A stretch of 64,000 bases of DNA from Reticulitermes speratus (lineage: Eukaryota > Arthropoda > Insecta > Blattodea > Rhinotermitidae): positions 41,994,408 to 42,058,407 of the forward strand of contig JAJKFL010000003.1 of assembly GCA_021186555.1 (NCBI GenBank), in the 5' to 3' direction. The position numbers were made by a program, and so were the translations under genes. Every line of letters begins with the position of its first letter. The stretch's first letter is position 1. The notes under the pieces were generated by a model. That model had not been told where the DNA came from and ran no database searches. It saw nothing but the letters and a program-made list of their open reading frames with translations. Below, piece by piece: positions 48,050 through 57,429 of the stretch.

Positions 48050-48205
48050 ACGTATATATAATGAACAAGATATTACGGCACATTTTTATGCGAGAGAATG
48101 TTGTTCAAATATTTCGCTACCGACTCTACCTTCAGCCAGTTTAATCCATTCCAAAGCATCTGTTTAATATTATCCTTCCATCTATGACCAAGTGTCTAAC
48201 GTGAC
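48050..48205 (-). pseudogene. LINE ORF2 C-terminal tail fragment
   Basis: The minus-strand translation reads TLGHRWKDNIKQMLWNGLNW followed by LKVESVAKYLNN. This matches the RPRRRWEDNIKMDL...G.DW tail block. It is short, and only this block supports the call. Confidence 0.5.
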
Positions 48206-48209
48206 TTCA

Positions 48210-48955
48210 TTTTCTCAGGTTTATCAAGTGATATCTTGCATGCATTTCTCACACTTCCATGCGTGCTATATGTTTCACCCATCTCATATCCTTTTATTTC
48301 ACTTTGAGAATACGAGTACGATGCCTGGATGATAACACGGCAAAAAAGTAAATAAAATTTATATTTACAAGCCAGTGAATTATTAAACATGAGCTGCAAG
48401 CATTTTCATTCATCACAAAAAAAAGTCGCAAATATAAATTTAACTAGCTGAAGATTCTTGAACCTGCAAGCTCACTTTAAGTCCCTGCCACTTAATCAAC
48501 CTCTTAAATCCTTACTTGTTCTCTAGAAGCAATTCTTTCTCTGAAAGATTGAATGTAACGTTTTCGACAATATCGGGCTTTACGTTCTAGGGGATATGCC
48601 GGTAACAACAATCCTTTCAAGCCGCTCGAGGAAAGAAGCTAAATCCCTCAGGTTTCAACCAATTTATAGGAACGTAATAAATCTAAAACAAAAGAAATGC
48701 TTAGTCGAAGACAAATGATCATTGTGGAGAAGTACAAATTTCAACAACAGGTTGATATACCGACTGTAATGAATCACGTTCTGTAATACAAGTTTGCTGA
48801 CCTAAATGTACAATCCTTCCTGAAAGTACGCTGTGTTTCTGAAGTGTCTTAGCGTTGAACTGTGTTATGGCATCTTCTGGGGAACAATTCCTGCCTTTCG
48901 ATAATTACATGACCTTACAATAACAGGATACACATTCCCATATTACCACAGAATT
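48210..48955. other. No recognised feature
   Basis: No supported gene or repeat. Confidence 0.4.
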
Positions 48956-48956
48956 C

Positions 48957-48984
48957 TGAATAAATAAATAAATAAATAAATAAT
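48957..48984. repeat. (AAAT)n microsatellite
   Basis: Seven tandem copies of a 4-base unit. Confidence 0.95.
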
Positions 48985-49026
48985 TTGTTTCAAATTTTCA
49001 TAGTGATGTTTTTCACCCTGTTCCTG

Positions 49027-49075
49027 AATGTTGCCGACGTTTCGGTAGATTACACTGCCTCTAGCCCCAAAGTTT
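49027..49075 (-). ncRNA. Hammerhead-like motif, antisense partner, degenerate
   Basis: On the minus strand GGCAGTGTAATCTACC (helix II with one mismatch, GGCAG/CTACC) is followed by GAAA (complement of 49040-49043) and CGTCGGC, which gives a GUC triplet at the complement of 49036-49038. The first core block is reduced to CTAGA. It faces the well-formed copy at 49192-49226. Confidence 0.4.
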
Positions 49076-49191
49076 GAGTACGGTCAGTTAGTGGTCTGGT
49101 TTTATAGGCACTGAGTCCGTTAGACTCACGGAATAAGGGCTTGAATCGCCTGCCTAAATAACAGGGCCAATTAGGCCCACATACTTCGTTA

Positions 49192-49226
49192 CTGAAGACG
49201 GAGGTAGTACGTACCTCCGAAACGTC
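49192..49226 (+). ncRNA. Hammerhead-like ribozyme motif, best preserved core
   Basis: CTGAAGA (49192-49198) matches the consensus CUGANGA exactly. One extra C (49199) precedes helix II, a perfect 7-bp stem GGAGGTA / TACCTCC (49200-49206, 49212-49218) with loop GTACG. GAAA follows at 49219-49222. ACGT then forms a two-base-pair palindromic stem III, leaving GUC at 49224-49226, the preferred cleavage triplet. Helix I (upstream ...TTCGTTA, downstream GAAAAAAG) pairs at only about half of positions. Very short stem III is a known feature of hammerheads in Penelope-like and related small retroelements, which tend to act as dimers. The weak helix I argues that this copy may be a relic. Confidence 0.55.
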
Positions 49227-49334
49227 GAAAAAAGCCCATTTTCACGTGGTGCCAACACCAAAGAACACGATAGAAAACGAACTAATTTATTATAGCAAAC
49301 TATTTGCATTATAGAGGTTTTCTCTTCTACACAC

Positions 49335-49540
49335 ACGTCCAGACCGGCCCTGGGGCCCACAGAGCCTCCTCTACACTGGGTACCGGGGCTCTTTCCCGCG
49401 GGTAAGACCGACGGAGCATGACGTTGACAACCTACCCCTGTTTACCGCCAACAGCTATATCTCTACTCACACACCGTCCCCCGTGCCAGTCACGGCATCT
49501 TAGGGAGTGACCTTTACCTTCACCCTTATTTGTATTACAG
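49335..49540 (+). mobile_element. Interspersed SINE-like repeat, family 6
   Basis: The plus strand reads TGGGTACCGGGGCTCTTTCC with downstream CCTACCCCTGTTTACCGCC, ATATCTCTACTCACACACC and a CTTTACCTTCACCCTT end. Translated, it gives YRGSFPR...DNLPLFTANSY, matching the phrase order of the minus-strand copy at 25640-25935. The left boundary is uncertain. Confidence 0.55.
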
Positions 49541-49544
49541 TTGC

Positions 49545-50350
49545 TCTTCTTCCTGATAATTCCACTATCGGTAGTTCGTACAAATTTCACGTATTATTTT
49601 CACTCCTCACATGAGGTATTTCATATTCGCATTATAAGGCCTATACAGTTGTAAAGGCTTCATTAAATCAGCCAATATTGCATGATTCTCTACAGATAAC
49701 AACAGACACTGACACCGTAATTCACTTAGTCTACTGAGTGCTTTATGAATTCCATCAAGAGCTGCCGTCACATCCTCTCATTCGTTCATGTAAGGATTCC
49801 AAATTAACTCACTTCATGAAGCAGAGTCCGTCTTCAGAAGGTAACAGTCGTTTAGATGGTAGAGAGGTCCCGCTTTTATTGAGTCCAACGATTCATTACG
49901 TTATTCAGAATAGCCCGTTACTGGTCCCTAACCGTGGTGAATTTATTTCAGTCCACAACCTAACAATCTACTTATTAAAGATCCGTATTAATATTACCCT
50001 AGATTTACGCCTGGATCGTTCAAGTGCTTTCTTTCCTTTAGGCTTTCCAACTGCAATTCTGTATGTAATTCTCATCCGCATATAATAATGTTCTTTACAG
50101 GCCTGCTCTGGTTGAAAGACCTGGATATTGTAAGTTTAGTTAGTTTTCTAGGTTTACAGGCCTATAACAAAGGTAAATATGTACCCGTGAAAGTGACGAA
50201 GGCATAGGTATAAAGGAGAAGGGAGATCTAGCTCCATTCATTCTTGAACTCCACACACTAGATAGGAATAAGTGGTCAGCTCCCGCCCCTGCCCCCACCG
50301 CGTCCCCGACCCCCGGCCGTTTCACTCAAGGAGTAAGAGACTTCAGCGCC
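49545..50350. other. No recognised gene
   Basis: The 115-codon ORF at 49738-50085 lacks motifs. Confidence 0.4.
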
Positions 50351-50354
50351 CACT

Positions 50355-50460
50355 GCTAGCTTGTTGGGACCCAGAGCCAATATGGACGTTTCGGGAGAGT
50401 TCTTACCCCTTATGGAAATGGAACCACGATTCCTCGGACGTTTACAGGCCTATCGCGCAA
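50355..50460 (-). mobile_element. tRNA-derived SINE relic, family 5
   Basis: The plus strand shows the complement of the family body (TTGGGACCCAGAGCCAATAT) and a degraded B box (GGAACCACGATTCCTCGGAC). Word order is as in the copies at 22.5 and 32.5 kb. The A-box region is not recognisable. Confidence 0.45.
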
Positions 50461-50990
50461 AATACAGTTTCGCGTTTAAAATAGCTGCAGTGCTTTTGTA
50501 TCCATCGCACGAGTACTTCTGTGTCATCAATTAAGATCACTGCTCGCTAGAAGAGTGCTCCGATCATTCCAGTTGCACACAGATTGAGTTTCTAGTCGAA
50601 GTTCAAACGGTGGAGATGCACACAGGCGAACAAATAACTGGAGGTCCAGGAGTACATGCACTAAATCCCGTTCTAAACTTCTAGCACGGTCCCTCGAAAT
50701 AGAACGCAATGCCTTTTGAACACCGCTAAGACAAAATTCGTAGGCCGCTTACGGAACTTCATACGTGCAGTCAACCTGTGTACGTGTCAAGTAGTGGTCA
50801 CCGTCTGAAGCTCCGTGACAACTACACGTGCAGCCGCTGTAACATGAACGCGGAGAGCACATAGAGAAAACTGGTTTCAAGTAATTAGTTTCATGTAACG
50901 GGGAACTATGTTTTCGTGAAACTAACGTTTCGATCCCGAATATGAAATTGGCAAATATCGTGCACAGGTTTTCAAGTAAGAAATTGTAGT

Positions 50991-51160
50991 TGCTTGAAAC
51001 TCAGTGTTCAAACTTTGTCCTTTTCATATCAGGAATCAGAGACCTACTTTCATGCAACTGTAGTTTAAGTTGCTTGAAACTCAGTGTTCAAACTTTGTCC
51101 TTTTCATATCAGGGATCAGAGACCCACTCTCATGCAAATGTAGTTTAAGTTGCTTGAATC
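50991..51160. repeat. 80-bp tandem duplication plus partial third unit
   Basis: Units start at 50991, 51071 and 51151 with TGCTTGAAAC (third TGCTTGAATC). The first two are about 90% identical over 80 bases. The third ends after about 10 bases. Confidence 0.95.
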
Positions 51161-51370
51161 CAGTTTACATGGTGTGCACCACCTAAGAAACCGCATATTA
51201 CCACACAGTATGTGTTTCGTATGATTCTCACAATAAACAGTGATTATATCCCTACACAGCAGTAACTGATCGGTCTTTATAATGGGCAGGCAGTGTGTTC
51301 TCTGTGAGGAACAGACTGAATTTTTGCACATAATTTGGACAAAAGTCAATTTTCAAAGTGTTCAATTTTA

Positions 51371-51488
51371 ACAGAATCAAGATAAAATCCGTCCAAAACC
51401 AACTACCTTACATTTATTTACAGAACAACATGTTTCTGTAAATAAATGTAAGGTAGTTGTGTTTAGACGGGTTTTATCTTGATTCTGT
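51371..51488. mobile_element. 118-bp hairpin MITE with TA target duplication
   Basis: Arms of about 55 bases (ACAGAATCAAGATAAAA... from 51371, and its complement ending at 51488) differ at only about four positions and are separated by roughly 7 bases. TA precedes (51369-51370) and follows (51489-51490), consistent with mobilisation by a Tc1/mariner-type transposase. No coding sequence. Confidence 0.8.
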
Positions 51489-51494
51489 TATAAC

Positions 51495-52425
51495 ACAACG
51501 GAGTGACATCCTTTAAAAAGGTTAAATTTCACCTTCGTTTGTTCCCTGCACTGTTTCACTTCCATTACTGACCACGCGCTGTGCAACTAAGCGACCCTCG
51601 TTTACACTTGTGTGCTAACAAACACAAGCGACATCTCGATGACGTAATGATTATACTTAAAATGGCTACTGTTGCTTGAGTCACACACTGTCCGTCTTAC
51701 CTCGACTGTTCTCGCGTAGTTTAGCCTCTATCAAGCCCCTTGCTTCTCCTTGTTCACCGAACCTCCAAACTGTGCACTGGGATGTTTAAAGGAAATGATA
51801 ACTTTACACTTGTGTACTTCTGGATTGTTAAAATTGGGATTCTCTCTCTGAATGCTTATGTAATGAGATCTGTGGTTGTATGAGGTGAAGAAAATGTTAA
51901 CAGTGGAACACCTGTGTTTGACGTAGCCGGTGTGCATTAATTGGATGAGATTAATTGATAATCGAACACACGTTCACAGTTCACTATCAAGCTTCATTAG
52001 TGACTAATGTATTCACTTTCACCAGCAATACTCAACACTTCCACAGAACTCCTTTTAAACGCTTGGTGGAAACAAAGAACGTTGCTTCTAGTCCATCAGA
52101 AACTCGAATGAAAGTCGTACAACGTTATGACACGTGATAATGTGGGTTAAATTTCCCTTAATGAATTCAATTCTAGTTTTGTGACTGGAGAGTATGCAAC
52201 AGTTCTCTAACATGTTTCAGAAGTCCTTCACTCATAACCAACAGTAGGCACGTTTTATGCCTATTACGTCATTTCCCTTACGCCATTAAATAGTACGCTG
52301 GATTATTTGACGTAATAACCGGAGGGAGTTTTTCGTTAATTTAACGATGCTGTCAGTTTCTAAATTTATACAGCTTCGGTGATGTATAAATAAATATTGA
52401 GGATTTATGGAAAGATAATGACGGG
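51495..52425. other. No recognised feature
   Basis: No supported gene or repeat. Confidence 0.4.
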
Positions 52426-52429
52426 AGAA

Positions 52430-52570
52430 AAATGGAAGTACTCGGAGAAAAATTTGTCCGGTTGCCACTTTGTCCACCACAAATCTCACAAGAAATGACC
52501 TGGGGTTGAACCCGGGCTTCCGAGACAAAAGGCCGTCGATTAACCGCCCAAGTCATGGTATGGCAATTGA
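52430..52570 (-). mobile_element. tRNA-derived SINE, family 4
   Basis: On the minus strand: CATACCATGACTTGGGCGGTT (trimmed here to the A-box region), a B box GCCCGGGTTCAACCCC at about 52504-52519, then TGTGAGATTTGTGGTGGAC and AAAGTGGCAACCGG. The body words GTGGTGGACAAAGTGGCA are shared with the copy at 56960-57182, with moderate divergence. Confidence 0.7.
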
Positions 52571-53089
52571 GTTTAAATCAGTATGTGCAGTCACATATAT
52601 GAACATAATAACTTGTCTTGTTGGCCTTGGAAATCAAAACACAATCTTTGCAGTTAATTTAGCAATCGATGCTTTTAATAAAATAATGATGAAATCCCAT
52701 TAAATATTTTTATCAACTTAACTACATAATTTTCGTTCTGAGATAATTCATTTAAGCATTTTAATGTAAAATGTAATTACAGATAGTCCTAATGTGCAGG
52801 GTTCTTAGATCTTGCGGAGGAAAGTTATTGGATTGAAAGGTAAACGAGTTCTGTGGCTAATGACTAGGTCTGGGGTTTACACAGTGCCAGTTAGTGCAGT
52901 GTTAGTGTTCTGTCGGAACTCAGTGGTAGTATGTTCACTGCAAATAAAAGGCGTCTTATTCTAATGAACGCGGATTCAAACACTTCTCTTAATTCAGCAC
53001 TTTATCATCCATTCTAAATTTTCTTTCGATATTAAATCATCTAGTAGAATCCAGCAGAAAACAAAACAGTTGAAAATTTGTTCAGACTC

Positions 53090-53225
53090 CAGTTTCATAC
53101 GAAAATGGGTCAGAAAGTAAGTTTACAGTGCCCATAAATCAGGCGCAAGATTTGAATAGAGGAGACTGACAATGCCAAAAGCAGGTGTATGCCTTGCATC
53201 GCATGACCGTGACCACTAGAGCCCT
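53090..53225 (-). mobile_element. Possible tRNA-derived SINE relic
   Basis: The minus strand carries CTCTAGTGGTCACGGTCATG (A-box-like) and, about 45 bases on, CTCTATTCAAATCTTGCG (B-box-like). Only one copy in the window and no target duplication found. Confidence 0.4.
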
Positions 53226-53229
53226 CTGC

Positions 53230-54260
53230 CGCGTAGTGTACGCGTACATCAACAACATTTCAAATTTCAACAAGTTCGGCGTCTCGAATAATAGGACTTG
53301 TATATTTTTTATCCGCCCTCGTACAAAGAAATGTAAAGACTAACATAGCATCGTGCAGGCTGCATGGCCGAAATGTCTTATTTTCAATTTAACACAAAAT
53401 GTCAATAAAATTAAGGCATTTTATTATTTCGAAGTGGCCAGCTCTTATGAATAAGGTTTTCTAGTTACGTAAAAGACGGATCATTTCTCGACTGCGCAAT
53501 GTAATATTAGATTATCAAGCAGGACTCTGCTAAGTGCAGTTACTTCAGTTATAGTATTACGAAGTCTGATCGCTAGGATACGCCCCTTGTCAAACTCAGA
53601 CTATACATACTAGTTTCTTAGCAAGTGGCAATTTGAACCGTGACGTCACCAAAGTTGAACAACTTCATTCAAGGCACGACGGTTGACAGCAGCCAACTAG
53701 CCAGCTAAGTCAGGAGTAAAACGAAAATGTCAGTGGGTTCAACTTACAAATAAAAAGTGAGGTGGAAGGGGGGAAGTGAGAGAGTGAAAGAGAGGACAGA
53801 ACAAGAATATGAAGGCAACGGACAATCAATCTTACATGTCTACCTCACACAACCGCCCACAGAGAGCAGCACAGTAGCTTGGGACAAGAGTGCTACAAGT
53901 ACGCATTGTAATTTCCTTTGCCTGACCACTACAGGATTTATGGACGTACCCGTAGCCTGAGCATTAGCCACACGGCATTACTTATAATGGAACGTCTCCC
54001 GCTGTGGGCCTGGAGGTGTAAGAGGCAATAATCTGCTTGCACTGATAGAACCGGATAATTGCTAAAAGCAGCATGTCCAGTCTTATAGCCACGCTGATAC
54101 TTCTGCTGTTAAGTTTATAAATGTAACCCTGAAAGTTACATTTAGAAAGAAATTACGAGCAGGTCAAATACGAGGAAGCTTTGTACCACTCAGTTTAGAA
54201 TGCTTCTATATACGAACCTTAAACAGTTCAAACAGTCAAACATGTTTTATATGGATATCA
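53230..54260. other. No recognised feature
   Basis: The 67-codon plus ORF at 53757-53960 has no motif. Confidence 0.4.
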
Positions 54261-54274
54261 AACTTGGTTTATCA

Positions 54275-54480
54275 CCCAAAGTGACGAACACAGAATGAGG
54301 TGGTTTGGGAGTAGTCATCTGAGAAAGATATAAGAGGGGCTGCATAACTTGGACTCTTCACGAAATTTAATTAGGATGATGGATGAGACCTGCAGCACGA
54401 GTGGATACATGGCGAGGTGCGTACAAAATATCAATCGAAACATCTTATTGAAAGATTTCAATCTGGAGAGCTATATAAAT
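54275..54480 (+). pseudogene. LINE ORF2 C-terminal fragment, heavily decayed
   Basis: The plus strand gives LHNLDSSRNLIRMMDETCST and GYMARCVQN, matching LHNLYSSPNIIRMIKSRRM..AGHVARM of the common insect LINE tail. A RMRWFG-like phrase lies just upstream in another frame. Confidence 0.55.
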
Positions 54481-54669
54481 AGGAGATATTATTAAATGCA
54501 TTTTAAGGATAACATGAAAGGACATGTTTCCCACCTACATGGAAATCAGGCAATTTTGTCGATGGGTAATTGTAAGACCCTCTCAGTAAGCACAGACTAC
54601 GTATCGTCGAATAGCAGGATGACTCATGATGGATGAGTTGGAGGGAATTGTATGAAAGTTATCGTCGTC

Positions 54670-54790
54670 TATTCGTGCTAAAATTCCGGCACTGTCCTGA
54701 AGGGTTGAGGAATTCCATGAGAAAGTAATTCTGTCAGGATCGACATGACGAGGCCAATATTCGAACCGGGCAGCTACCGACTAAATTGCA
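54670..54790 (-). mobile_element. tRNA-derived SINE relic
   Basis: On the minus strand a B box GCCCGGTTCGAATATTGGCC (complement of about 54752-54771) is followed by a body CTCGTCATGTCGATCCTGAC and TTCTCATGGAATTCCTCAAC. The A-box region GTCGGTAGCT is shortened. One copy only. Confidence 0.45.
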
Positions 54791-54794
54791 AATA

Positions 54795-56950
54795 ATATAC
54801 CATTACCCTGCATTAACCCATTTGGTAACAAGCATATATGCCCATTCTAGTTATAAGTTCACTGAAGAACTGGGGTATAGTGACTTCGCTTCACAATCCG
54901 CACGTTGCATGCTGTCTTCCGATATTTCCTGCACCGTAAGTACTTGTAAGCCAGACGTATTTCTTTAATCAAACACGTCTCATCTCTTCAGTACGCTCAC
55001 ACTAAGTACATACAATATTTGTTCCTTAATCGCTGTTCACAATGGTCCCGGCAACATATTTCAGGTGACAGCGCAGTTTTCACAATCGCAGAGATGCAGC
55101 CTGAAGGCTCTTCCTAAAGTCTCTTATCCACATACACGTATTTCCAGCTGGTGTAAGGAGAAACACAACATGAATTCCTCACAGTCAGCGTTACAGGTTG
55201 AATTCCATGGAGTAGAGTCTTTCTTCAAAAGAGTGGCCCAGCTGTTCAGAAGTTTCGGCCTTCTTGGAACCTGGCGCTTTATTACGGTGCTCACAAGAGG
55301 AAGCCACTTGACCTTATTCTGAGCGGGACAAATCCAGCCCATACCCTGACCCTCTGTTTTTTAATGATGACATTCCATACAATCCTCCAAATTTACCGAT
55401 TAGTACTGTTACGCATTGTGTCATGCCAAAGAATCCAAATATGCCCAAGGCTAAGGGAATGATTTTCAACGTGATATTCAATAATCGTACGACATTACTA
55501 CACCTCCACCAAGGACGAGAACAGAAGTATAACCTCATGTTAGTTGTCCAGAACTGATTATTTAAAACGGTTTTTTCAAAAACATCCTCCGCATCCAGAA
55601 GACATTCCTTAGAGCTATGCACTAAAATGCAACAAACACAATTCTGTTATCAATTTACTTCCTTTTATACATTCACTGTAGGGCCTAAACAATAAAGAGG
55701 TAGCATTACATTTTCAGGATTATCATTTTAACACAGTATGCCAGTGCAGTTGCAGGTTCAAATTTCATATTGCTCTCTAATTTATCACATCCAGAATATC
55801 GTGTGTGTGTGATACGGACCTATGAGTTTGAAATTTTATTACATATCTGTACTGATCTAAATGTAATTATAAAACCTATAATGAGAGGAAGTAATTTAGA
55901 TTAACTTTGTTTTAACTGCAAGAAGACGTGAGTGCCACGAAGTGAGCATACTAGGAATAAATCTGGTCTTCTTTTGACTTTCAAGTAATATTTTACGATC
56001 TATTAGCCTTGTGTACAAGACTAAAGAACAGAGATACGAAAACTGATTAATATTCCCCCAAAAAAAGAAACCGTGCCATGAGGGTTAGTGGCACCTCCAG
56101 GAACAAAGAGTTAAGATCAGCGTGTTTCGATTTATCAACAACTGCATAAAACTTTTACGGAGAAACAGTGTGAAAGGGTCATTTTTATTTTGGCATTTTA
56201 ATATATCGTACATTTTCCATGGGAATTAACAGGCCAGCTACAATATGTCTTACAATCATTTCAAATATTCAGCCGTGTGTTACGGGTAACATGCTGGGGC
56301 AGTGTTTGTGCCGTAGTGCATATCGATCGTGGTTAGGGACCAGCCAACAACCCCCTAATGCATGCATCAAGAGCTGAGGGAGTGCTCGGACAAAGCTCAC
56401 GTAATTAACCAAGACTGTCTTATCACGAGCACCCCGGGGGATCGTGGGGGCGGAACACCAGCTTTGCTTCCACAGTCTACCACGGTTTGTACCCGAAGAC
56501 ATCTAATAAATATCAGGCACAATTTCTGTTTGGCCTACTTTTCTTATTTTGTAAAGGAAGACGGACATATCATGTCTGAACGTGTGTACTTTTCCGTTCA
56601 CGCTAGTAAATTCTGATTCGCTTGGAATACATTCATGAAAATGGGCAAGAACATTATACCACTAGAGGACACAGGCACCTGTGTACTTTAATTTCCTAAC
56701 ATTAACAGAAGCGACACACGAGCCGTGACAGTAAGACGCCTCAGCGACCCCACTGACGTCATGAGATGTCAAAATATATTTTGGGGTCATGGCTATTTTC
56801 ATGAAGCGCACTCTTCCCGGAGAAGTTACTAGTCGCCCAGGTCCTCAAGCGAAATCCGGTCTTTTGTGGAAAGCGCGAATATCCATTTTCTTTGGAGGTG
56901 AAGGACCTGACAGGAAATGCTACGGAAGCACCGCAGCCTTGAGGCTTATT
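54795..56950. other. No recognised gene
   Basis: Opposite-strand ORFs at 55065-55342 and 55314-55622 overlap and have no motif I trust. A plus-strand resemblance at 55310-55500 to another spurious high-copy phrase was too weak to call. Confidence 0.4.
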
Positions 56951-56959
56951 GTACAACCC

Positions 56960-57182
56960 TGTGATGAAGATGATTATAATGATTGGTGGTTTTTTCCTAT
57001 TTTCCATGTATTGGAGCACCGGTGGAATGAAACTGACAGGGGAAACCAGAAGTGCTCGGAGAAACATCTGCCCCAGTGCCACTTTGTCCACCACAAATCC
57101 CACATGGACTGACCCGACATCGAACCCGGGCCGCCGCGGTGAAAGGCCGGCGACTAACCGCCTGAGCCATGGCACGGCCTCA
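56960..57182 (-). mobile_element. tRNA-derived SINE, family 4, better copy
   Basis: On the minus strand the head GCCGTGCCATGGCTCAGGCG (complement of about 57158-57177) has a good A box, and GGCCCGGGTTCGATGTCGGG (about 57114-57133) a good B box. The body holds GGATTTGTGGTGGACAAAG and TTTCATTCCACCGGTGC and ends near CCATGTATT. It shares its body with 52430-52570. The minus ORF at 56759-57202 reads across it. Confidence 0.78.
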
Positions 57183-57224
57183 ATGTCCATTACCTTGTTC
57201 ATAAAACCACGCCACGTTCAGGAT

Positions 57225-57425
57225 CCTCTACAAAATTTCGGAACATGCTGTTCATTTACGCCAAGGAGCTATGTGCACCAGCCCAGCTCACAGACTGGAG
57301 GACAACACTTTATCGTGTCTCAACGACTCCTTATTTAATGTTTGCAGCTACGCTTCAAGTAGCCATGAATACACCTCTCGATCTGCAACCTTGAGGACGC
57401 GCCATGCCGTGGTGACAACAACCCC
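57225..57425 (+). repeat. Fragment of a high-copy repeat with spurious-protein phrase
   Basis: The plus strand translates through LEDNTLSCLNDSLFNVCSYA and then SATLRTRHAVVTTTP, in frames close together. This matches LEDHPLSAVRDCLFNIFAAT...RNLRTRHAVVTGT, a phrase that recurs among predicted insect proteins and marks an interspersed repeat. Nature of the parent element unknown to me. Confidence 0.55.
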
Positions 57426-57429
57426 ACTC

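Noticed and set aside
55310-55500. Possible high-copy repeat phrase (NPAHTLTLCFLMMTFHTILQ)
   Set aside because: The resemblance to a known spurious protein is limited to one stretch and could not be extended at either end.
56759-57202. 147-codon minus-strand ORF
   Set aside because: It spans the family 4 SINE and has no domain outside it.
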